The position numbers and the translations under genes were made by a program. From the NCBI RefSeq assembly GCF_019645815.1, contig NZ_CP080997.1:2546880-2610879 (forward strand): 64,000 nucleotides of DNA, read 5' to 3'. Position 1 is the first letter of the stretch. Every line of letters begins with the position of its first letter. The notes under the pieces are model-generated. The model did not search any database. It was given only the letters and a program-made list of their open reading frames with translations, and had not been told where the DNA came from. Below, one piece after another: positions 18,214 through 32,100 of this stretch. The stretch is from Mycolicibacter heraklionensis (GTDB lineage: Bacteria; Actinomycetota; Actinomycetes; Mycobacteriales; Mycobacteriaceae).

Positions 18214-18978
18214 CTACTCCTGCACCGTGGACAGCGCCTCGGGCAGAGTGAACCGGCCGGCGTAGAGGGCTTTGCCGACGATCGCGCCCTCCACGCCGCG
18301 GCCGACCAGCGTGGCGATCGCCCTCAGGTCTTCCAGACTCGACACTCCCCCAGACGCGATCACCGGAGCGTCTGTGCGGTCGGCGACTGCGCCGAGCAGC
18401 TCCAAGTTGGGTCCGCCCAGCGTGCCGTCCTTGGTCACATCGGTGACCACGTAGCGTGAACAGCCTTCGGCGTCAAGACGTTCCAGTACCGGCCAGAGAT
18501 CACCGCCGTCGGTCTCCCAGCCGCGGCCCCGCAGCCGGTGGATGCCGTCGGGATGATCGGGGTCGATCTGCACGTCCAGCCCGACCGCGACCTTCTCACC
18601 GTGTTCAGCGATCGCACGCGCGCACCACTGTGGGTTTTCCAAGGCAGCCGTGCCCAGGTTCACCCGGGCGCAGCCGGTGGCCAGCGCCGCCGCCAGCGAC
18701 TCGTCATCGCGGATGCCACCGGACAGTTCGACCTTCACATCAAGGCGCCCAACGACATCGGCGAGCAGCTCGCGGTTCGACCCACGCCCGAACGCGGCGT
18801 CCAGGTCGACCAGGTGGATCCATTCCGCGCCGTCGCGCTGCCAACCCAGCGCGGCGTCCAGCGCCGAACCGTACTCGGTCTCGCTGCCGGCCTTGCCCTG
18901 CACCAGGCGCACCGCGCGCCCGTCGACCACGTCGACGGCGGGCAACAGAACCAGTGCCTTGTTCACAGCAGTACTCAC
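18214..18978 (-). CDS. priA: bifunctional HisA/TrpF isomerase PriA
   Basis: TIM-barrel isomerase acting on ProFAR in histidine synthesis and on phosphoribosyl anthranilate in tryptophan synthesis. 254 residues. The catalytic aspartates lie in [13 protein letters not shown] and [11 protein letters not shown]; phosphate loops SGGIRDD and ASGGVSS are present. The actinobacterial [10 protein letters not shown]-terminal loop is typical of PriA. No trpF is present in the nearby trp operon, which supports the dual role. The GTG at 18978 overlaps the hisH stop (GTGA); the longer frame upstream is a shadow. Confidence 0.93.
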   Translation of the reverse strand: MSTAVNKALVLLPAVDVVDGRAVRLVQGKAGSETEYGSALDAALGWQRDGAEWIHLVDLDAAFGRGSNRELLADVVGRLDVKVELSGGIRDDESLAAALATGCARVNLGTAALENPQWCARAIAEHGEKVAVGLDVQIDPDHPDGIHRLRGRGWETDGGDLWPVLERLDAEGCSRYVVTDVTKDGTLGGPNLELLGAVADRTDAPVIASGGVSSLEDLRAIATLVGRGVEGAIVGKALYAGRFTLPEALSTVQE

Positions 18979-19594
18979 AGTGCCTCCACCCAGTTGCTCA
19001 ACAGTGTCGCCCCGGCATCCCCACTCTTTTCGGGGTGAAACTGGGTGGCGGCCAACGGCCCATCCTCGACAGCCGCCACGAACGGTACCTGATGGGTAGC
19101 CCAGGTCACCAAAGCCTCCGGACGGCCGTCCCAACGCTGTGCGGCATAAGAGTGCACGAAGTAGAACCGGGTGTCGGCGTCCAGTCCGGCGAACAGCGTG
19201 CTGCCGGGTCGGGCATCGACGACGTTCCAGCCCATGTGCGGGATCACCGGGGCGTCCAGTCGGGTGACCGCACCCGGCCACTGGCCGCAGCCGGCGGTGT
19301 CCACCCCGAACTCGACGCCATGCGCGAACAGGATCTGCATGCCGACGCACACTCCGAGCACCGGGCGGCCGGCCTGCACTCGCTCGGCGATGATCTTGTC
19401 GCCGTTGACCTTGCGCAGTCCGGCCATGCACGCCGCGTACGCCCCGACTCCCGGCACCAGCAGTCCGTCGGCGCCGGCGGCGGCGTCGGCATCGGCGGTC
19501 ACCTCGACCTGGGCGCCGACCCGTTGCAGCGCCCGCTGGGCTGAGCGCAGGTTCCCAGAACCGTAGTCCAGGATCACCACCCTGGCTGAACTGC

Positions 19595-19598
<4 letters not shown>
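18975..19598 (-). CDS. hisH: imidazole glycerol phosphate synthase, glutaminase subunit
   Basis: Class I glutamine amidotransferase that feeds ammonia to HisF. 207 residues. The catalytic cysteine is in VLGVCVGMQ and the His/Glu pair in [11 protein letters not shown]; the N-terminal [13 protein letters not shown] is typical. GTG start overlapping the hisB stop; its stop overlaps priA. Confidence 0.95.
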
Positions 19599-22688
<3,090 letters not shown>

Positions 22689-22770
22689 TGTCCCAGAGCA
22701 GCCCAACCGGTTTTCGCCGCGCGTCATTACAGTGGGATCACGCCTCATTGACCGATCGAATGGAGCCGCC

Positions 22771-23163
22771 ATGGCACAGGACCAAGAGTTGCCGCGAGTA
22801 TTCCCGCGCTGGAGCGACAGGTTGCAGATCAAATACATGAATCCGGTGGTGAAACCGCTGTCCCGGTTTCTTCCCGGCATGTCGGTGATCACCCATCGGG
22901 GACGCAAGTCCGGAAAGCCTTACGAGACCGTGGTGACGACCTACCGCAAGGGCAACCAACTGTCGATCGCGCTGGGCCACGGCAAGACGGACTGGGCCAA
23001 GAATGTGCTGGCCGCCGGCGAAGCCGATGTCCGGCTGTTCCGCAGTGAACTGCACGTCACCAACCCACGCATCCTGCCGGCCGGCTCGGGTGACACCTCG
23101 CTGCCGTTGGCCGTGCGCCTGCAGAACCGCAAGGTCGCGGTGCTCGTCACCGATATCAGCTGA
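22771..23163 (+). CDS. Ddn/DUF385-family F420-type nitroreductase-fold protein
   Basis: 130 residues, corresponding in place to Rv1598c between hisD and nadC. The fold is that of deazaflavin (F420)-dependent Ddn-like proteins: an amphipathic N-terminus, [16 protein letters not shown], then [21 protein letters not shown]. The proven Ddn reduces menaquinone or nitroimidazoles; which quinone or substrate this paralogue uses is unknown. The ATG at 22771 follows GGAGCC. Convergent with nadC, eight bases apart. Confidence 0.82.
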   Translation: MAQDQELPRVFPRWSDRLQIKYMNPVVKPLSRFLPGMSVITHRGRKSGKPYETVVTTYRKGNQLSIALGHGKTDWAKNVLAAGEADVRLFRSELHVTNPRILPAGSGDTSLPLAVRLQNRKVAVLVTDIS

Positions 23164-23171
23164 GACCAGCC

Positions 23172-24029
23172 CTACATGTCCAACCCGATGTCGAGCACCT
23201 GCACCGAATGGGTGAGGCCTCCCACGGCCAGGTAGTCGACTCCGGTGGCGGCGTAGGCAGCCGCGCTGTCCAGGGTCAGCCCACCAGATGACTCCAGCAG
23301 CACACCCGGTGCGCGCGAATCGCGCCGCTGCACCGCCATCTGCGTCTGCCAGACCTCGAAGTTGTCCAGCAGCACCAGCTCGGGTGCCTCGGCGAGCACC
23401 TCGTCGAACTGCTCGAGCGAGTCCACCTCGACCTCGCAGGGCACGTCGGGGGCGGCCGCCCGGACCGCCCGCAGCGCCGCGGCCACCGAACCCGCCGCGG
23501 CAACATGGTTGTCCTTGATCAGCGCGGCATCGCCCAGACCCATCCGGTGATTCACCCCGCCACCGACACGCACCGCGTACTTCTGCAGCACCCGCAGGCC
23601 GGGCAACGTCTTGCGGGTGTCGCGGATGCGCGCCGACGTGCCGTCTACGGCGTCGACCCAGGCCGCGGTGGCGGTGGCGACCCCGGACAGATGGCAGACC
23701 AGGTTGAGCATGGTGCGTTCGGCGGTCAGCAGGCCGCGGGTGTCCGCCTGCAAGCTCAGCACCGATGCGCCGGCCGGAAGCCGGGCGCCGTCGGCCACCT
23801 TGTCCAATACTCGGTAGCCGTCGGCTCCGAGAACCTCGTCGAGCACCAGCAGGGCCAGGTCGACCCCGGCGATCACCCCGGGCACGCGGGTGACCATGGC
23901 CGCTTCGGCTGTCACGCCGGCGGGGACCGTCGCGGCGGTGGTGACATCGGGCCCGTAGCGCAGATCCTCGTCGAGCGCGCGGGCGATGACGTGGCGCGCC
24001 TCGTCGAGTTCGGTCTCGGACAGCATCAC
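23172..24029 (-). CDS. nadC: nicotinate-nucleotide pyrophosphorylase (carboxylating)
   Basis: Quinolinate + PRPP to nicotinate mononucleotide. 285 residues. Catalytic basic residues lie in RDTRKTLPGLR, QKYAVRVGGGVNHRMGL and IKDNHV; the C-terminal ESSGGL and VGGLTHS bind the phosphate. The GTG at 24029 overlaps the nadB stop (GTGA) and is followed at once by an ATG. Last gene of nadABC. Confidence 0.96.
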   Translation of the reverse strand: MMLSETELDEARHVIARALDEDLRYGPDVTTAATVPAGVTAEAAMVTRVPGVIAGVDLALLVLDEVLGADGYRVLDKVADGARLPAGASVLSLQADTRGLLTAERTMLNLVCHLSGVATATAAWVDAVDGTSARIRDTRKTLPGLRVLQKYAVRVGGGVNHRMGLGDAALIKDNHVAAAGSVAAALRAVRAAAPDVPCEVEVDSLEQFDEVLAEAPELVLLDNFEVWQTQMAVQRRDSRAPGVLLESSGGLTLDSAAAYAATGVDYLAVGGLTHSVQVLDIGLDM

Positions 24030-25611
24030 GATGCGACTCCCGCGGGTGTCTCGAGCGCGACTACTCCGTCGCGCAGCCGGATGGTGGAACTGCGGGCCTG
24101 AGCGGGGTCGGCGGCCGGGTATTCGGCCCGGTGGTGGCAGCCCCGGCTCTCGGTGCGAGCCGACGCCGCCGCTGCGACCACCCGGGCGGCCAGGGTCAGT
24201 GCGGCGTCCTCGACTCCGGCCCGGTCGGTGACGTGGCGTGCTTCGGCGCCCGCCAGCAGCTCCTGTAGCCGCGCGAGCCCGTGCGCGTCGCGGACCACCG
24301 AGGCGTCGCGTGACATCGCGTCCTGCAGGGTCTGCCGGTTCACCACGGCGTGCCCGGCGGTCTCGGGCAGCACGGCCTCGGTCCGGCCCACGGACGCCGA
24401 GTGCGCCGCGGCCGCAGCGCCGGCGCGGTCACCGACCACCAGCCCTTCCAGCAGGCTGTTGGAAGCCAGCCGGTTGGCGCCGTGCATGCCGGTTCGGCCC
24501 ACCTCGCCGGCGGCGAACAAGCCGGGCAACTCGGTGCGGCCGGTGACGTCGGTGATCACGCCACCACAGCTGTAATGCGCTCCCGGCACCACCGGAATCG
24601 GTTGGCGCACAGGGTCGATACCGGCGTTCCGGCAGGCCGCGGTGACGGTCGGGAAGCGCTCCGCGAAGCCGTCGATCCCGCGAGCGTCGAGATACGCACA
24701 GTCGTCGCCGGTCTCGCGCAGGCGAGCGTCGATGGCCCCCGCAACCACGTCGCGCGGAGCCAGGTCCCCCATCGGGTGCACCCCTTCGGTGATCGAGGCG
24801 CCGCGGGCGTCGATCAGCTTGGCGCCTTCCCCGCGTACCGCCTCGGTGATCAGCGGCCGGCGCCCACCGGTGGCGCTGCCGTTGCCGGCCCCCGAGAACA
24901 GCATCGTCGGGTGAAACTGGATGAATTCCAGGTCACTGACCGCGACTCCGGCCCACAGCGCCAGCGCCACCCCGTCGCCCGTCGCCCCACCGGGATTGGT
25001 GGTCGCCCGGTACAGGTGGCCCAGACCGCCGGTGGCCAGCACCACCGACGGAGCGTGGATCACGCCGATCCCGTCGGCGTTGGCCACCAGCACACCGGTG
25101 ACCCGATCGGCGTCGCGCAGGATCTCACACACCACCTGACCGCAGCGCACATCCAGCGCGGCCGCGGCGTGGTCCAGGGCACGTTGCACCTCGGCTCCGG
25201 TCGCGTCGCCGCCGGCATGAATGATGCGACGCCGTGAGTGCCCGCCCTCGCGGGTCAGCGCCCAGTTTCCGTCCGAATCCCGGTCGAACACCGCACCCGC
25301 AGCGGCGAGGTCGGAGACCGCACGGTAGCCGTCGGCCACGATCGAGGTCACCGCGTCGCGGTCACACAATCCGCCACCGGCGGCCAGCGTGTCGGCGACG
25401 TGGGCGGCCACCGAGTCGTCGTTGCCCGGCAGTACCACCGCGATCCCGCCCTGGGCGTAGTGCGTTGCCGTCGCCGCCGAGCCCGCGGCGGATTTACTGA
25501 GCACCACGACCTCGCGCCCGGCACGGTGCGCGGCCCGCGCCGCCGCCAGCCCGCCGACGCCGGTGCCGATGACGACGACATCGGCCCGCTGCTGCCAGCT
25601 GGGACCAGCGG

Positions 25612-25615
<4 letters not shown>
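24026..25615 (-). CDS. nadB: L-aspartate oxidase
   Basis: FAD enzyme oxidising aspartate to iminoaspartate for NAD synthesis. 529 residues. N-terminal dinucleotide-binding [21 protein letters not shown], then [20 protein letters not shown] and HYSCGGV are typical of the succinate-dehydrogenase flavoprotein family member NadB. The open frame is much longer upstream; the GTG at 25615 overlapping the nadA stop gives the family start. Confidence 0.95.
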
Positions 25616-26664
<1,049 letters not shown>

Positions 26665-26686
26665 GAGTGACTCCTTCTCAAAACAG

Positions 26687-26709
26687 GTTTTCGACTTATA
26701 ATCGAAAAC
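26687..26709. promoter_or_regulatory. NrtR operator: 23-bp palindrome in the nadA-nrtR promoter
   Basis: GTTTTCGA - 7 nt - TCGAAAAC, perfect 8-bp arms, filling the gap between the divergent nadA and nrtR starts. The centre holds a plus-strand TATAAT (26697-26702). A Nudix-type NAD repressor is encoded next to it, so this is the natural NrtR site, placed to block both promoters. Binding is inferred. Confidence 0.8.
26697..26702 (+). promoter_or_regulatory. -10 element of nrtR (leaderless arrangement)
   Basis: A perfect TATAAT whose end is seven bases before the nrtR ATG, wholly inside the palindrome. Confidence 0.6.
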
Positions 26710-27402
26710 ATGGTCCATACTAGCACCGCGCACGAAGTGCTCACGGTGGTCTTCCAGGTTGGCGGCCTTGACCAGCGCCGACCCCGACTCAACGTGCTGC
26801 TGTGGGAACGTGCGCGCGAACCGCAGTCTGGCCGGTGGTCGCTGCCCGGTGGCATCCTGCGCAATGACGAGGATGTCACGGCATCGGCCCGCCGCCAGCT
26901 GGCCGAAAAGGTCGACCTGCGTGAGATCGCCCACCTTGAGCAGCTGGCTGTGTTCTCCGACCCAGGCCGGGTGCCCGGCGTGCGCACCATCGCGTCGACG
27001 TTTCTGGGCTTGGTGCCCTCCCCTGCCGACCCCGAGCTACCGAGCGACACCCACTGGCATCCCGTCGACGACTTGCCGCCGATGGCGTTCGACCACGGGC
27101 CGATGGTGGCACACGCGCATAGTCGCCTGGTCGCCAAGATGTCGTATACGAACATTGGATTCGGCTTGGCGCCAACGGAATTCATCCTCTCGACACTGCG
27201 GGATATCTACAGCGTCGTATTGGGCTACCAGGTCGATGCCACCAACCTGCAGCGGGTGCTGGTGCGCCGCGGAGTGATCACCCGCACCGGTACCACCGCC
27301 CGTTCGGGGCGTAGCGGGGGCCGGCCGGCGGCCCGATACCGGTTCACCGACTCCGAACTTCGCGTCACCGACGAATTCGCCGCATTGCGGCCGCCCGGGT
27401 GA
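26710..27402 (+). CDS. nrtR: NrtR-type Nudix transcriptional repressor of NAD synthesis
   Basis: 230 residues: an N-terminal Nudix domain (~10-150) and a C-terminal winged-helix domain (~160-230). The Nudix box at ~47-70 keeps the G-x5-E spacing but the REUXEE core reads RQLAEK, so two catalytic acids are lost and hydrolysis is unlikely; NrtR proteins characteristically bind ADP-ribose without needing catalysis. Divergent from nadABC with the operator between. Corresponds to Rv1593c. Likely represses nadABC and perhaps itself. Confidence 0.9.
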   Translation: MVHTSTAHEVLTVVFQVGGLDQRRPRLNVLLWERAREPQSGRWSLPGGILRNDEDVTASARRQLAEKVDLREIAHLEQLAVFSDPGRVPGVRTIASTFLGLVPSPADPELPSDTHWHPVDDLPPMAFDHGPMVAHAHSRLVAKMSYTNIGFGLAPTEFILSTLRDIYSVVLGYQVDATNLQRVLVRRGVITRTGTTARSGRSGGRPAARYRFTDSELRVTDEFAALRPPG

Positions 27403-27444
27403 GTCGACTGGAATCTTAACGCCCTCTTAAGCAACAATGCCGGG

Positions 27445-28782
27445 ATGGACGTCGACAGTCTGGCCCGCGAAACATCTGTCGAGTGGATCGGGCAGGCCCC
27501 GCATCAGCCGCTGCAATCCGGCGAACGCCCCCTGCAGCCGGCCGAGGATCCGTTCTATGAGCCACCGGCGGGCTTCCAGCACGCCGTGCCGGGCACCGTG
27601 CTGCGCTCCCGCGACGTCGAGCTGGCCTTTCTGGGCCTGATCCCGCAGCAGCTGCAGGCCACCCAGCTGCTCTACCGCACCGTCGACCGGAACGACGTCC
27701 CGCAGGTGACGGTGACGACCGTGGTGGTGCCCACCGATCGGGATCGGACCCGGCCGTGTCCGATCGTGTCGTATCAGTGCGCGATCGACGCGGTCGACGG
27801 CCGGTGTTTCCCGTCCTTTGCGCTGCGCCGCCGCGCCCGGGCGCACGGGTCTTTCACGCAGCTGGAATTCGTGCTGATCGCGGCCATCCTGTCGCAGGGG
27901 TGGGCGGTGTCGATCCCCGACCATGAGGGCCGATTCGGCCACTGGGGAGCACCGTATGAACCCGGCTACTACGTGCTCGACGGGCTACGCGCCGCGCTGA
28001 GCACCGACCAGCTGGACTTGTCCCCCGACGCCCCGGTGGGCCTGTGGGGCTATTCCGGCGGCGGCCTGTCCACGGCATGGGCGGCCGAGGTCTGCGCCGA
28101 CTACGCCCCCGACCTCGACATCGTCGGCGTTGCGCTCGGCTCACCGGTGGGCGACCTGGGCAACACCCTGTTACGACTGAACGGATCGTTCTGGTCGGGC
28201 CTGCCGGCACTCATGATCGCCGCCCTGAGGCGGGTCTACCCCGAACTCGACACGTTCGTCGAGGAACACGCCACCGCCGACGGACGTGCGCTGATGCGCA
28301 AGCTGGAGTCGACCAGTACCGCGGCCGCGGTACTGCGGCTACACCACCGTTCCCTGAGCTCCTACATCGACAAGCCGCTGAACGAACTGGTGGAGACCCC
28401 GGTGGTACAGCATGTCTTCAATGACACCAGGCTGGGCGGCGCCGTGCCGACGCCGCCGGTGCTGATGCTGCAGGCCATCCACGACCAGGTGATCTCCGTC
28501 GACGACATCGACGCGCTCGCCGAGACCTACGCGGCCGGCGGCGCACGGCTGACCTACCACCGCGACCTGCTCAGCGAGCACATCCTGTTGCACCCGCTGT
28601 CGGCACCGATGGTGCTGGAGTGGCTGCGCGATCGGTTCGCCAACCGGCCGCTGCCGCAAGCACAGGTGAGCAGCGCGTGGCCGGCGCTGCTGAACCCCAA
28701 GACCTACCTCGGGCTGGTGCGCCTGGGCGTGATAGCGACCCGGGTGATCACCGGCGGGGCGGTGCGCCGACTTCCGCTGTGA
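27445..28782 (+). CDS. secretory-lipase-family (LIP) hydrolase
   Basis: 445 residues, corresponding to Rv1592c. The alpha/beta-hydrolase nucleophile is in [12 protein letters not shown]; the acid is probably in AIHDQVIS and the histidine in [10 protein letters not shown]. No clear signal peptide is seen, despite the family name. Rv1592c has been studied as a lipid-active hydrolase; the natural substrate here is unknown. In the 42 bp before it there are two TCTTAA copies in direct repeat five bases apart. The 3' end overlaps the convergent DUF2567 gene by 35 bases. Confidence 0.85.
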   Translation: MDVDSLARETSVEWIGQAPHQPLQSGERPLQPAEDPFYEPPAGFQHAVPGTVLRSRDVELAFLGLIPQQLQATQLLYRTVDRNDVPQVTVTTVVVPTDRDRTRPCPIVSYQCAIDAVDGRCFPSFALRRRARAHGSFTQLEFVLIAAILSQGWAVSIPDHEGRFGHWGAPYEPGYYVLDGLRAALSTDQLDLSPDAPVGLWGYSGGGLSTAWAAEVCADYAPDLDIVGVALGSPVGDLGNTLLRLNGSFWSGLPALMIAALRRVYPELDTFVEEHATADGRALMRKLESTSTAAAVLRLHHRSLSSYIDKPLNELVETPVVQHVFNDTRLGGAVPTPPVLMLQAIHDQVISVDDIDALAETYAAGGARLTYHRDLLSEHILLHPLSAPMVLEWLRDRFANRPLPQAQVSSAWPALLNPKTYLGLVRLGVIATRVITGGAVRRLPL

Positions 28783-29410
28783 CGGCCGGTTGCGGTCGCC
28801 GGACGGGTTCTGGCGGATAGCCGCCGAGGTCGTCACGGGTGCTCCACGTGGCGCACAGGCCGTACACCAGCGCCGCTGTGGCTGCCGGCAACAGTAGTGA
28901 GGCCGCAATCTGCAGCGGCGTGTGCCCGAAGAACACCGGCGGTCCCTCCGCCACGTAGTGCACCCGGTGGTCGGGACTCACCGGTGCGGCATCCACGTCG
29001 ATGGTGCCGTAGCGGCGGTGCACCAGGACGGTGCCGGTCAGCACCGCCAGCGCCGCCCCGGCGCTCAGCCCCACCGACAGGCTCGCGATCATGCCCGGTC
29101 CCCGATGCGCCCGCCACTGCCAGGCCAGCGTGGCCGACACCACCGCCACCACGCTCAACAGTCCGAGCAGCAGGCACGGTGCGATGAAAAAGTGCTCGGC
29201 TTCGTTGCCCAGGTAGGCCTGCACCCGTTCTCCGCTGCGGGTCAGTGCCACCACGCCGTGAATGGGCGGGGCCACCCACGCCCACAACGCGCCCACCGGC
29301 GGGCCGACGGCGGTCAGCCCGGCCGCCATCAAGAAGAACGCCCGAGTCCGGGTGGTACGTGGGGCAGGCTCTCGTCGAGCGACCTCGCCGACTGCCGACG
29401 GTTCAACCAC
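28748..29410 (-). CDS. DUF2567 membrane protein (Rv1591 type)
   Basis: 220 residues from GTG 29410, about the length of Rv1591; the frame is open to 29467 but the GTG at 29410 follows a GGGGAAGG ribosome site at nine bases. Four membrane helices lie at about 25-45, 80-105, 115-140 and 165-190, with one extracytoplasmic loop containing [14 protein letters not shown]-terminal ~30 residues are Pro/Arg-rich and cytosolic. Unknown function. Confidence 0.78.
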   Translation of the reverse strand: MVEPSAVGEVARREPAPRTTRTRAFFLMAAGLTAVGPPVGALWAWVAPPIHGVVALTRSGERVQAYLGNEAEHFFIAPCLLLGLLSVVAVVSATLAWQWRAHRGPGMIASLSVGLSAGAALAVLTGTVLVHRRYGTIDVDAAPVSPDHRVHYVAEGPPVFFGHTPLQIAASLLLPAATAALVYGLCATWSTRDDLGGYPPEPVRRPQPAVTAEVGAPPRR

Positions 29411-29523
29411 CTGCCCACACCTTCCCCTCGAACGGTCGACCAACCCTACCGGGCCGCCCGGACCCATCCGGGCGCCCCCAATTCGTAGGGAAACGCCTGA
29501 TTCACCGCCGTTGGCCGAATCGA

Positions 29524-29529
29524 TACGGT
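29524..29529 (+). promoter_or_regulatory. -10 element of the DUF3558 gene
   Basis: TACGGT, six bases before the ATG at 29536; leaderless arrangement. Confidence 0.45.
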
Positions 29530-29535
29530 CGGCTC

Positions 29536-30072
29536 ATGGTCGAACTCGACAAGCCCGGGGCGGCAAGACTGGTGCCGTTGCTGCTGTGCTCGGTGTTGTG
29601 CGGGGCGGTCGCCTGCGGATCAGGCGCGCGCGACAGCGATGCCGGCAAGCGCGACAGCAAACCCGACAGGAACGTCTCGAGCGCGGCTGCCGCACCCATC
29701 GACGCCTGCGCGATGGTGCCGGCCCAGGACATCGCTGCGCTGCTCGGTACGACGGTGCAGGGGAAGTCCACGTCGATCCGTCCGGACATGGGCGAATGCA
29801 CGTGGGAGAACCGGGAGACCTACGAATCGGTGTCGCTGGAAATCGGTAATCCCGGAACCGCGCCCAACAACACGTTGCCGCCCGTCGATCCGGTGTACGG
29901 CTTCACCCCCGGACCCGACGGCATGCGCTACATGGGTTCCGGGCAAGTCGGGTTCGCGGCCGGCGACCGGTCGAACACGGTGCAGGTGGCGGTGCTACGA
30001 CTGTCGGCCGAAGAGGCCAACGCGGCCGCGGTGGACCTGGCGCACAAGATCGCACCGAAGGTCCCGTCCTAG
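29536..30072 (+). CDS. DUF3558-family putative lipoprotein
   Basis: 178 residues. The N-terminus has a basic start, a Leu/Val-rich stretch and a Cys at ~27 in GAVACGSG; this is a weak lipobox (Ala at -3), so lipidation is probable but not certain. A Ser/Asp/Lys-rich linker follows, then the DUF3558 domain with DACAMVPAQDIAALLG and MGECTWEN (a conserved Cys pair likely joined as a disulfide). The function is unknown; the family is exported in actinobacteria. The longer upstream frame is not used: the ATG at 29536 starts the signal peptide. Confidence 0.78.
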   Translation: MVELDKPGAARLVPLLLCSVLCGAVACGSGARDSDAGKRDSKPDRNVSSAAAAPIDACAMVPAQDIAALLGTTVQGKSTSIRPDMGECTWENRETYESVSLEIGNPGTAPNNTLPPVDPVYGFTPGPDGMRYMGSGQVGFAAGDRSNTVQVAVLRLSAEEANAAAVDLAHKIAPKVPS

Positions 30073-30131
30073 CGGCCTCGGCAGCGGCAGCTCGCCGCAG
30101 TTGCCTGTGGGGACCCGGCAGGGATCGGGGA

Positions 30132-30695
30132 TTAATCCGGGGCGAGCATGCAGGCGTCGGTGTCGTATTTCTGGCCCGCCTGCTGCTGAAATTGGCTCGG
30201 GTTGCAGGCGTTGGGCCCGTCAAGCGGATCGCCACTGCCCGCGGTGCCGGCGGGGGCACCGGACGGCGGTTCGTTGTCTTCGTGCCGCTCTCGCGGCTGC
30301 GGATCGGGGTGATTGCGCTGATACCGGGATTGGGCGGCGGCGTTGTCCCGCTTTGCCTGGTCTCGAACGCCGGGGTCGACACAGACGGTGTCACCGTCGA
30401 ATGCCTCGCGCCACACGAAACCCGCCTTGCAGGTGGCCGGGCCGTAGGCGCCGCCATTCGGCTCGCGGTTTTGGGCGGCACTCGCGTTCTGTCGGGCGGT
30501 GTCATCCCGGATTCCTGGCGCTACGCACACGTCGTCGCCGCCACGTGCCTCGCGCCAGACAAAGCCCTGCACGCAGGTGTCGGGGCCGTAGGGCAGGTCA
30601 TCGGCTACCGCCGGCGCCGGAAAGGCGGCGGCCAATCCGGTGATCGCCAGAGTCAGCGGTAGCGACGATGAATATTTGACCTTGGTTTTCATCAT
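30132..30695 (-). CDS. secreted protein with two Cys-containing tandem repeats
   Basis: 187 residues. A signal peptide (~1-31, ending PAPAVADD) leads to two ~45-residue repeats, each with YGP-x-TC-x-x-GFVWREA-x-x-x-D-x-VCV-x-PG-x-RD, at about 36-75 and 84-123. Each repeat has two cysteines, probably one disulfide. A Pro/Glu/Gly-rich linker and a third Cys pair (NACNPSQF...DACM) end the protein. The ATG at 30695 has GGAGGAAC just upstream. No function is known to me; the repeat looks like a small extracytoplasmic binding module. Confidence 0.72.
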   Translation of the reverse strand: MMKTKVKYSSSLPLTLAITGLAAAFPAPAVADDLPYGPDTCVQGFVWREARGGDDVCVAPGIRDDTARQNASAAQNREPNGGAYGPATCKAGFVWREAFDGDTVCVDPGVRDQAKRDNAAAQSRYQRNHPDPQPRERHEDNEPPSGAPAGTAGSGDPLDGPNACNPSQFQQQAGQKYDTDACMLAPD

Positions 30696-30815
30696 GCGTT
30701 CCTCCGGTTGCTCGTGAACGCATCCGACGTTAGGAGGCCCGACGGCAAAGATAAACCGGGTGTTTCCCTATCGATTCAGCGATCGGCGTCACCCATCGGG
30801 TCGTCAAGGGACCGG

Positions 30816-31055
30816 CTACCGCTGCGCTTCCAGTTCCGACGAATCCACCAGGCCGTGCCGCGAACACTTGGCCCACCAACCGTCCGGGCGCACCTGCACC
30901 ATCATCCGGCGTCCGCAGGAGGCGCAGAATCGCGGCGGCTCCAGGCCCAGCTGGGCGGCCGTGGGCAGCGATGCCCCGGCGGGATCGTCGATCTGTACCC
31001 CGGTGTAGACGTTGTAGACGCCGGCTCCAACCGGAGCGGGCAGGTCGCGCACCAT
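30816..31055 (-). CDS. bsaP: biotin synthase auxiliary protein BsaP
   Basis: 79 residues, exactly the length of Rv1590. It holds a CASCGRRMM and a KCSRHG segment, i.e. a CxxC plus a further Cys and His fit to bind a metal or cluster. The product of this gene has been reported to be required by mycobacterial BioB for converting dethiobiotin to biotin. It starts one base inside the bioB stop (TGATG), so the two are made together. Function rests on position, length and motif. Confidence 0.85.
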   Translation of the reverse strand: MVRDLPAPVGAGVYNVYTGVQIDDPAGASLPTAAQLGLEPPRFCASCGRRMMVQVRPDGWWAKCSRHGLVDSSELEAQR

Positions 31056-32053
31056 CACAGGGTGGCGTTGAGTGCCTTGATCGGCATCTGCAGATCGTCG
31101 AGCAGTTCCAGGTCGGTCTCGGCCGGCCGGCCCAGGGTGGTCAGGTAGTTGCCGACGATGATGGCGTTGATACCGCCCAGGATGCCCTGCTTGGCGCCCA
31201 AGTCGCCCAGCGTGATCTCCCGGCCGCCCGCGAAGCGCAGCATGGTGCGCGGCAGCGCCAAGCGGAACGCGGCGACGGCCCGCAGCGCGTCGGCGGCCGG
31301 CAGCACCTCCAAGTCGCCGAACGGGGTGCCCGGGCGCGGGTTGAGGAAGTTGAGCGGTACCTCGTCGGGGTTCAGCTCGGCCAGATCGGCGGCGAACTCC
31401 GCGCGCTGCTCCAGCGTCTCGCCCATGCCGAGGATGCCGCCGGAGCAGACCTCCATGCCGGCTTTGGCCACCATGCGCAGGGTCTCCCAGCGCTCTTCCC
31501 AGGTGTGGGTGGTGACGACGTTGGGAAAGTGCGACCGGGCGGTCTCCAAGTTGTGGTTGTAGCGGTGCACGCCCATCGCGGCCAGCTTGTCCACGTGCCT
31601 CTGGGTCAACATGCCCAGCGAACAGGCGATCTGGATGTCGACTTCGTTGCGGATGGCTTCGATACCCGCGGCGACCTGGGCCAGCAGTCGCTCGTCGGGC
31701 CCGCGTACCGCGGCGACGATGCAGAATTCGGTGGCGCCGGTCTTGGCCGTCTGCTTGGCCGCCTCGACCAGGCTGGGAATATCCAGCCAGGCGCTGCGCA
31801 CGGGTGAGGAGAACAGCCCGGACTGCGAGCAGAAGTGACAATCCTCCGGGCAGCCACCGGTTTTCAGGCTGATGATGCCCTCGACCTCGATCTCCGGGCC
31901 GCACCACCGCATCCGGACTTCGTGGGCCAACGCCAGCAGCTCGTCGAGTCGGTCGTCGGGCAGCTGCAGCACTTCGAGAACCTGATCCCGACGCAACGCC
32001 TCGCCGCGCTCCAGTACCTGTTCCCGGGCCAATGCCAGGATGTCGTCGGTCAC
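31055..32053 (-). CDS. bioB: biotin synthase
   Basis: Radical-SAM enzyme inserting sulphur into dethiobiotin. 332 residues. The CxxxCxxC cluster motif is in [29 protein letters not shown] and the Arg of MLRFAGGRE serve the second cluster. The GTG at 32053 was preferred to the TTG at 32068 because GAGGGGAG lies six bases before it. A BioQ-type palindrome (32073-32085) sits 20 bases upstream. bsaP follows with a one-base overlap. Confidence 0.95.
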   Translation of the reverse strand: MTDDILALAREQVLERGEALRRDQVLEVLQLPDDRLDELLALAHEVRMRWCGPEIEVEGIISLKTGGCPEDCHFCSQSGLFSSPVRSAWLDIPSLVEAAKQTAKTGATEFCIVAAVRGPDERLLAQVAAGIEAIRNEVDIQIACSLGMLTQRHVDKLAAMGVHRYNHNLETARSHFPNVVTTHTWEERWETLRMVAKAGMEVCSGGILGMGETLEQRAEFAADLAELNPDEVPLNFLNPRPGTPFGDLEVLPAADALRAVAAFRLALPRTMLRFAGGREITLGDLGAKQGILGGINAIIVGNYLTTLGRPAETDLELLDDLQMPIKALNATL

Positions 32054-32072
32054 GCGTGCTCCCCTCAAGACT

Positions 32073-32085
32073 TGAACGGTGTTCA
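32073..32085. promoter_or_regulatory. BioQ operator between bioB and bioQ
   Basis: TGAACGGTGTTCA, a perfect 5-3-5 palindrome, close to the reported mycobacterial BioQ motif (TGAAC-N3-GTTAC). It lies between the divergent starts and next to TAGCCT (minus, 32090-32095) and TAGGCT (plus, 32089-32094) -10-like hexamers, so it could control both genes. Confidence 0.75.
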
Positions 32086-32088
32086 GGT

Positions 32089-32094
32089 TAGGCT
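32089..32094 (+). promoter_or_regulatory. -10 element of bioQ (leaderless arrangement)
   Basis: TAGGCT, six bases before the bioQ GTG at 32101. Confidence 0.45.
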
Positions 32095-32100
32095 AGCGGG

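Noticed and set aside
22773..23163. The Ddn-like gene as a broken or laterally acquired copy
   Set aside because: Length, motifs and position agree with the Rv1598c family and composition matches its neighbours.
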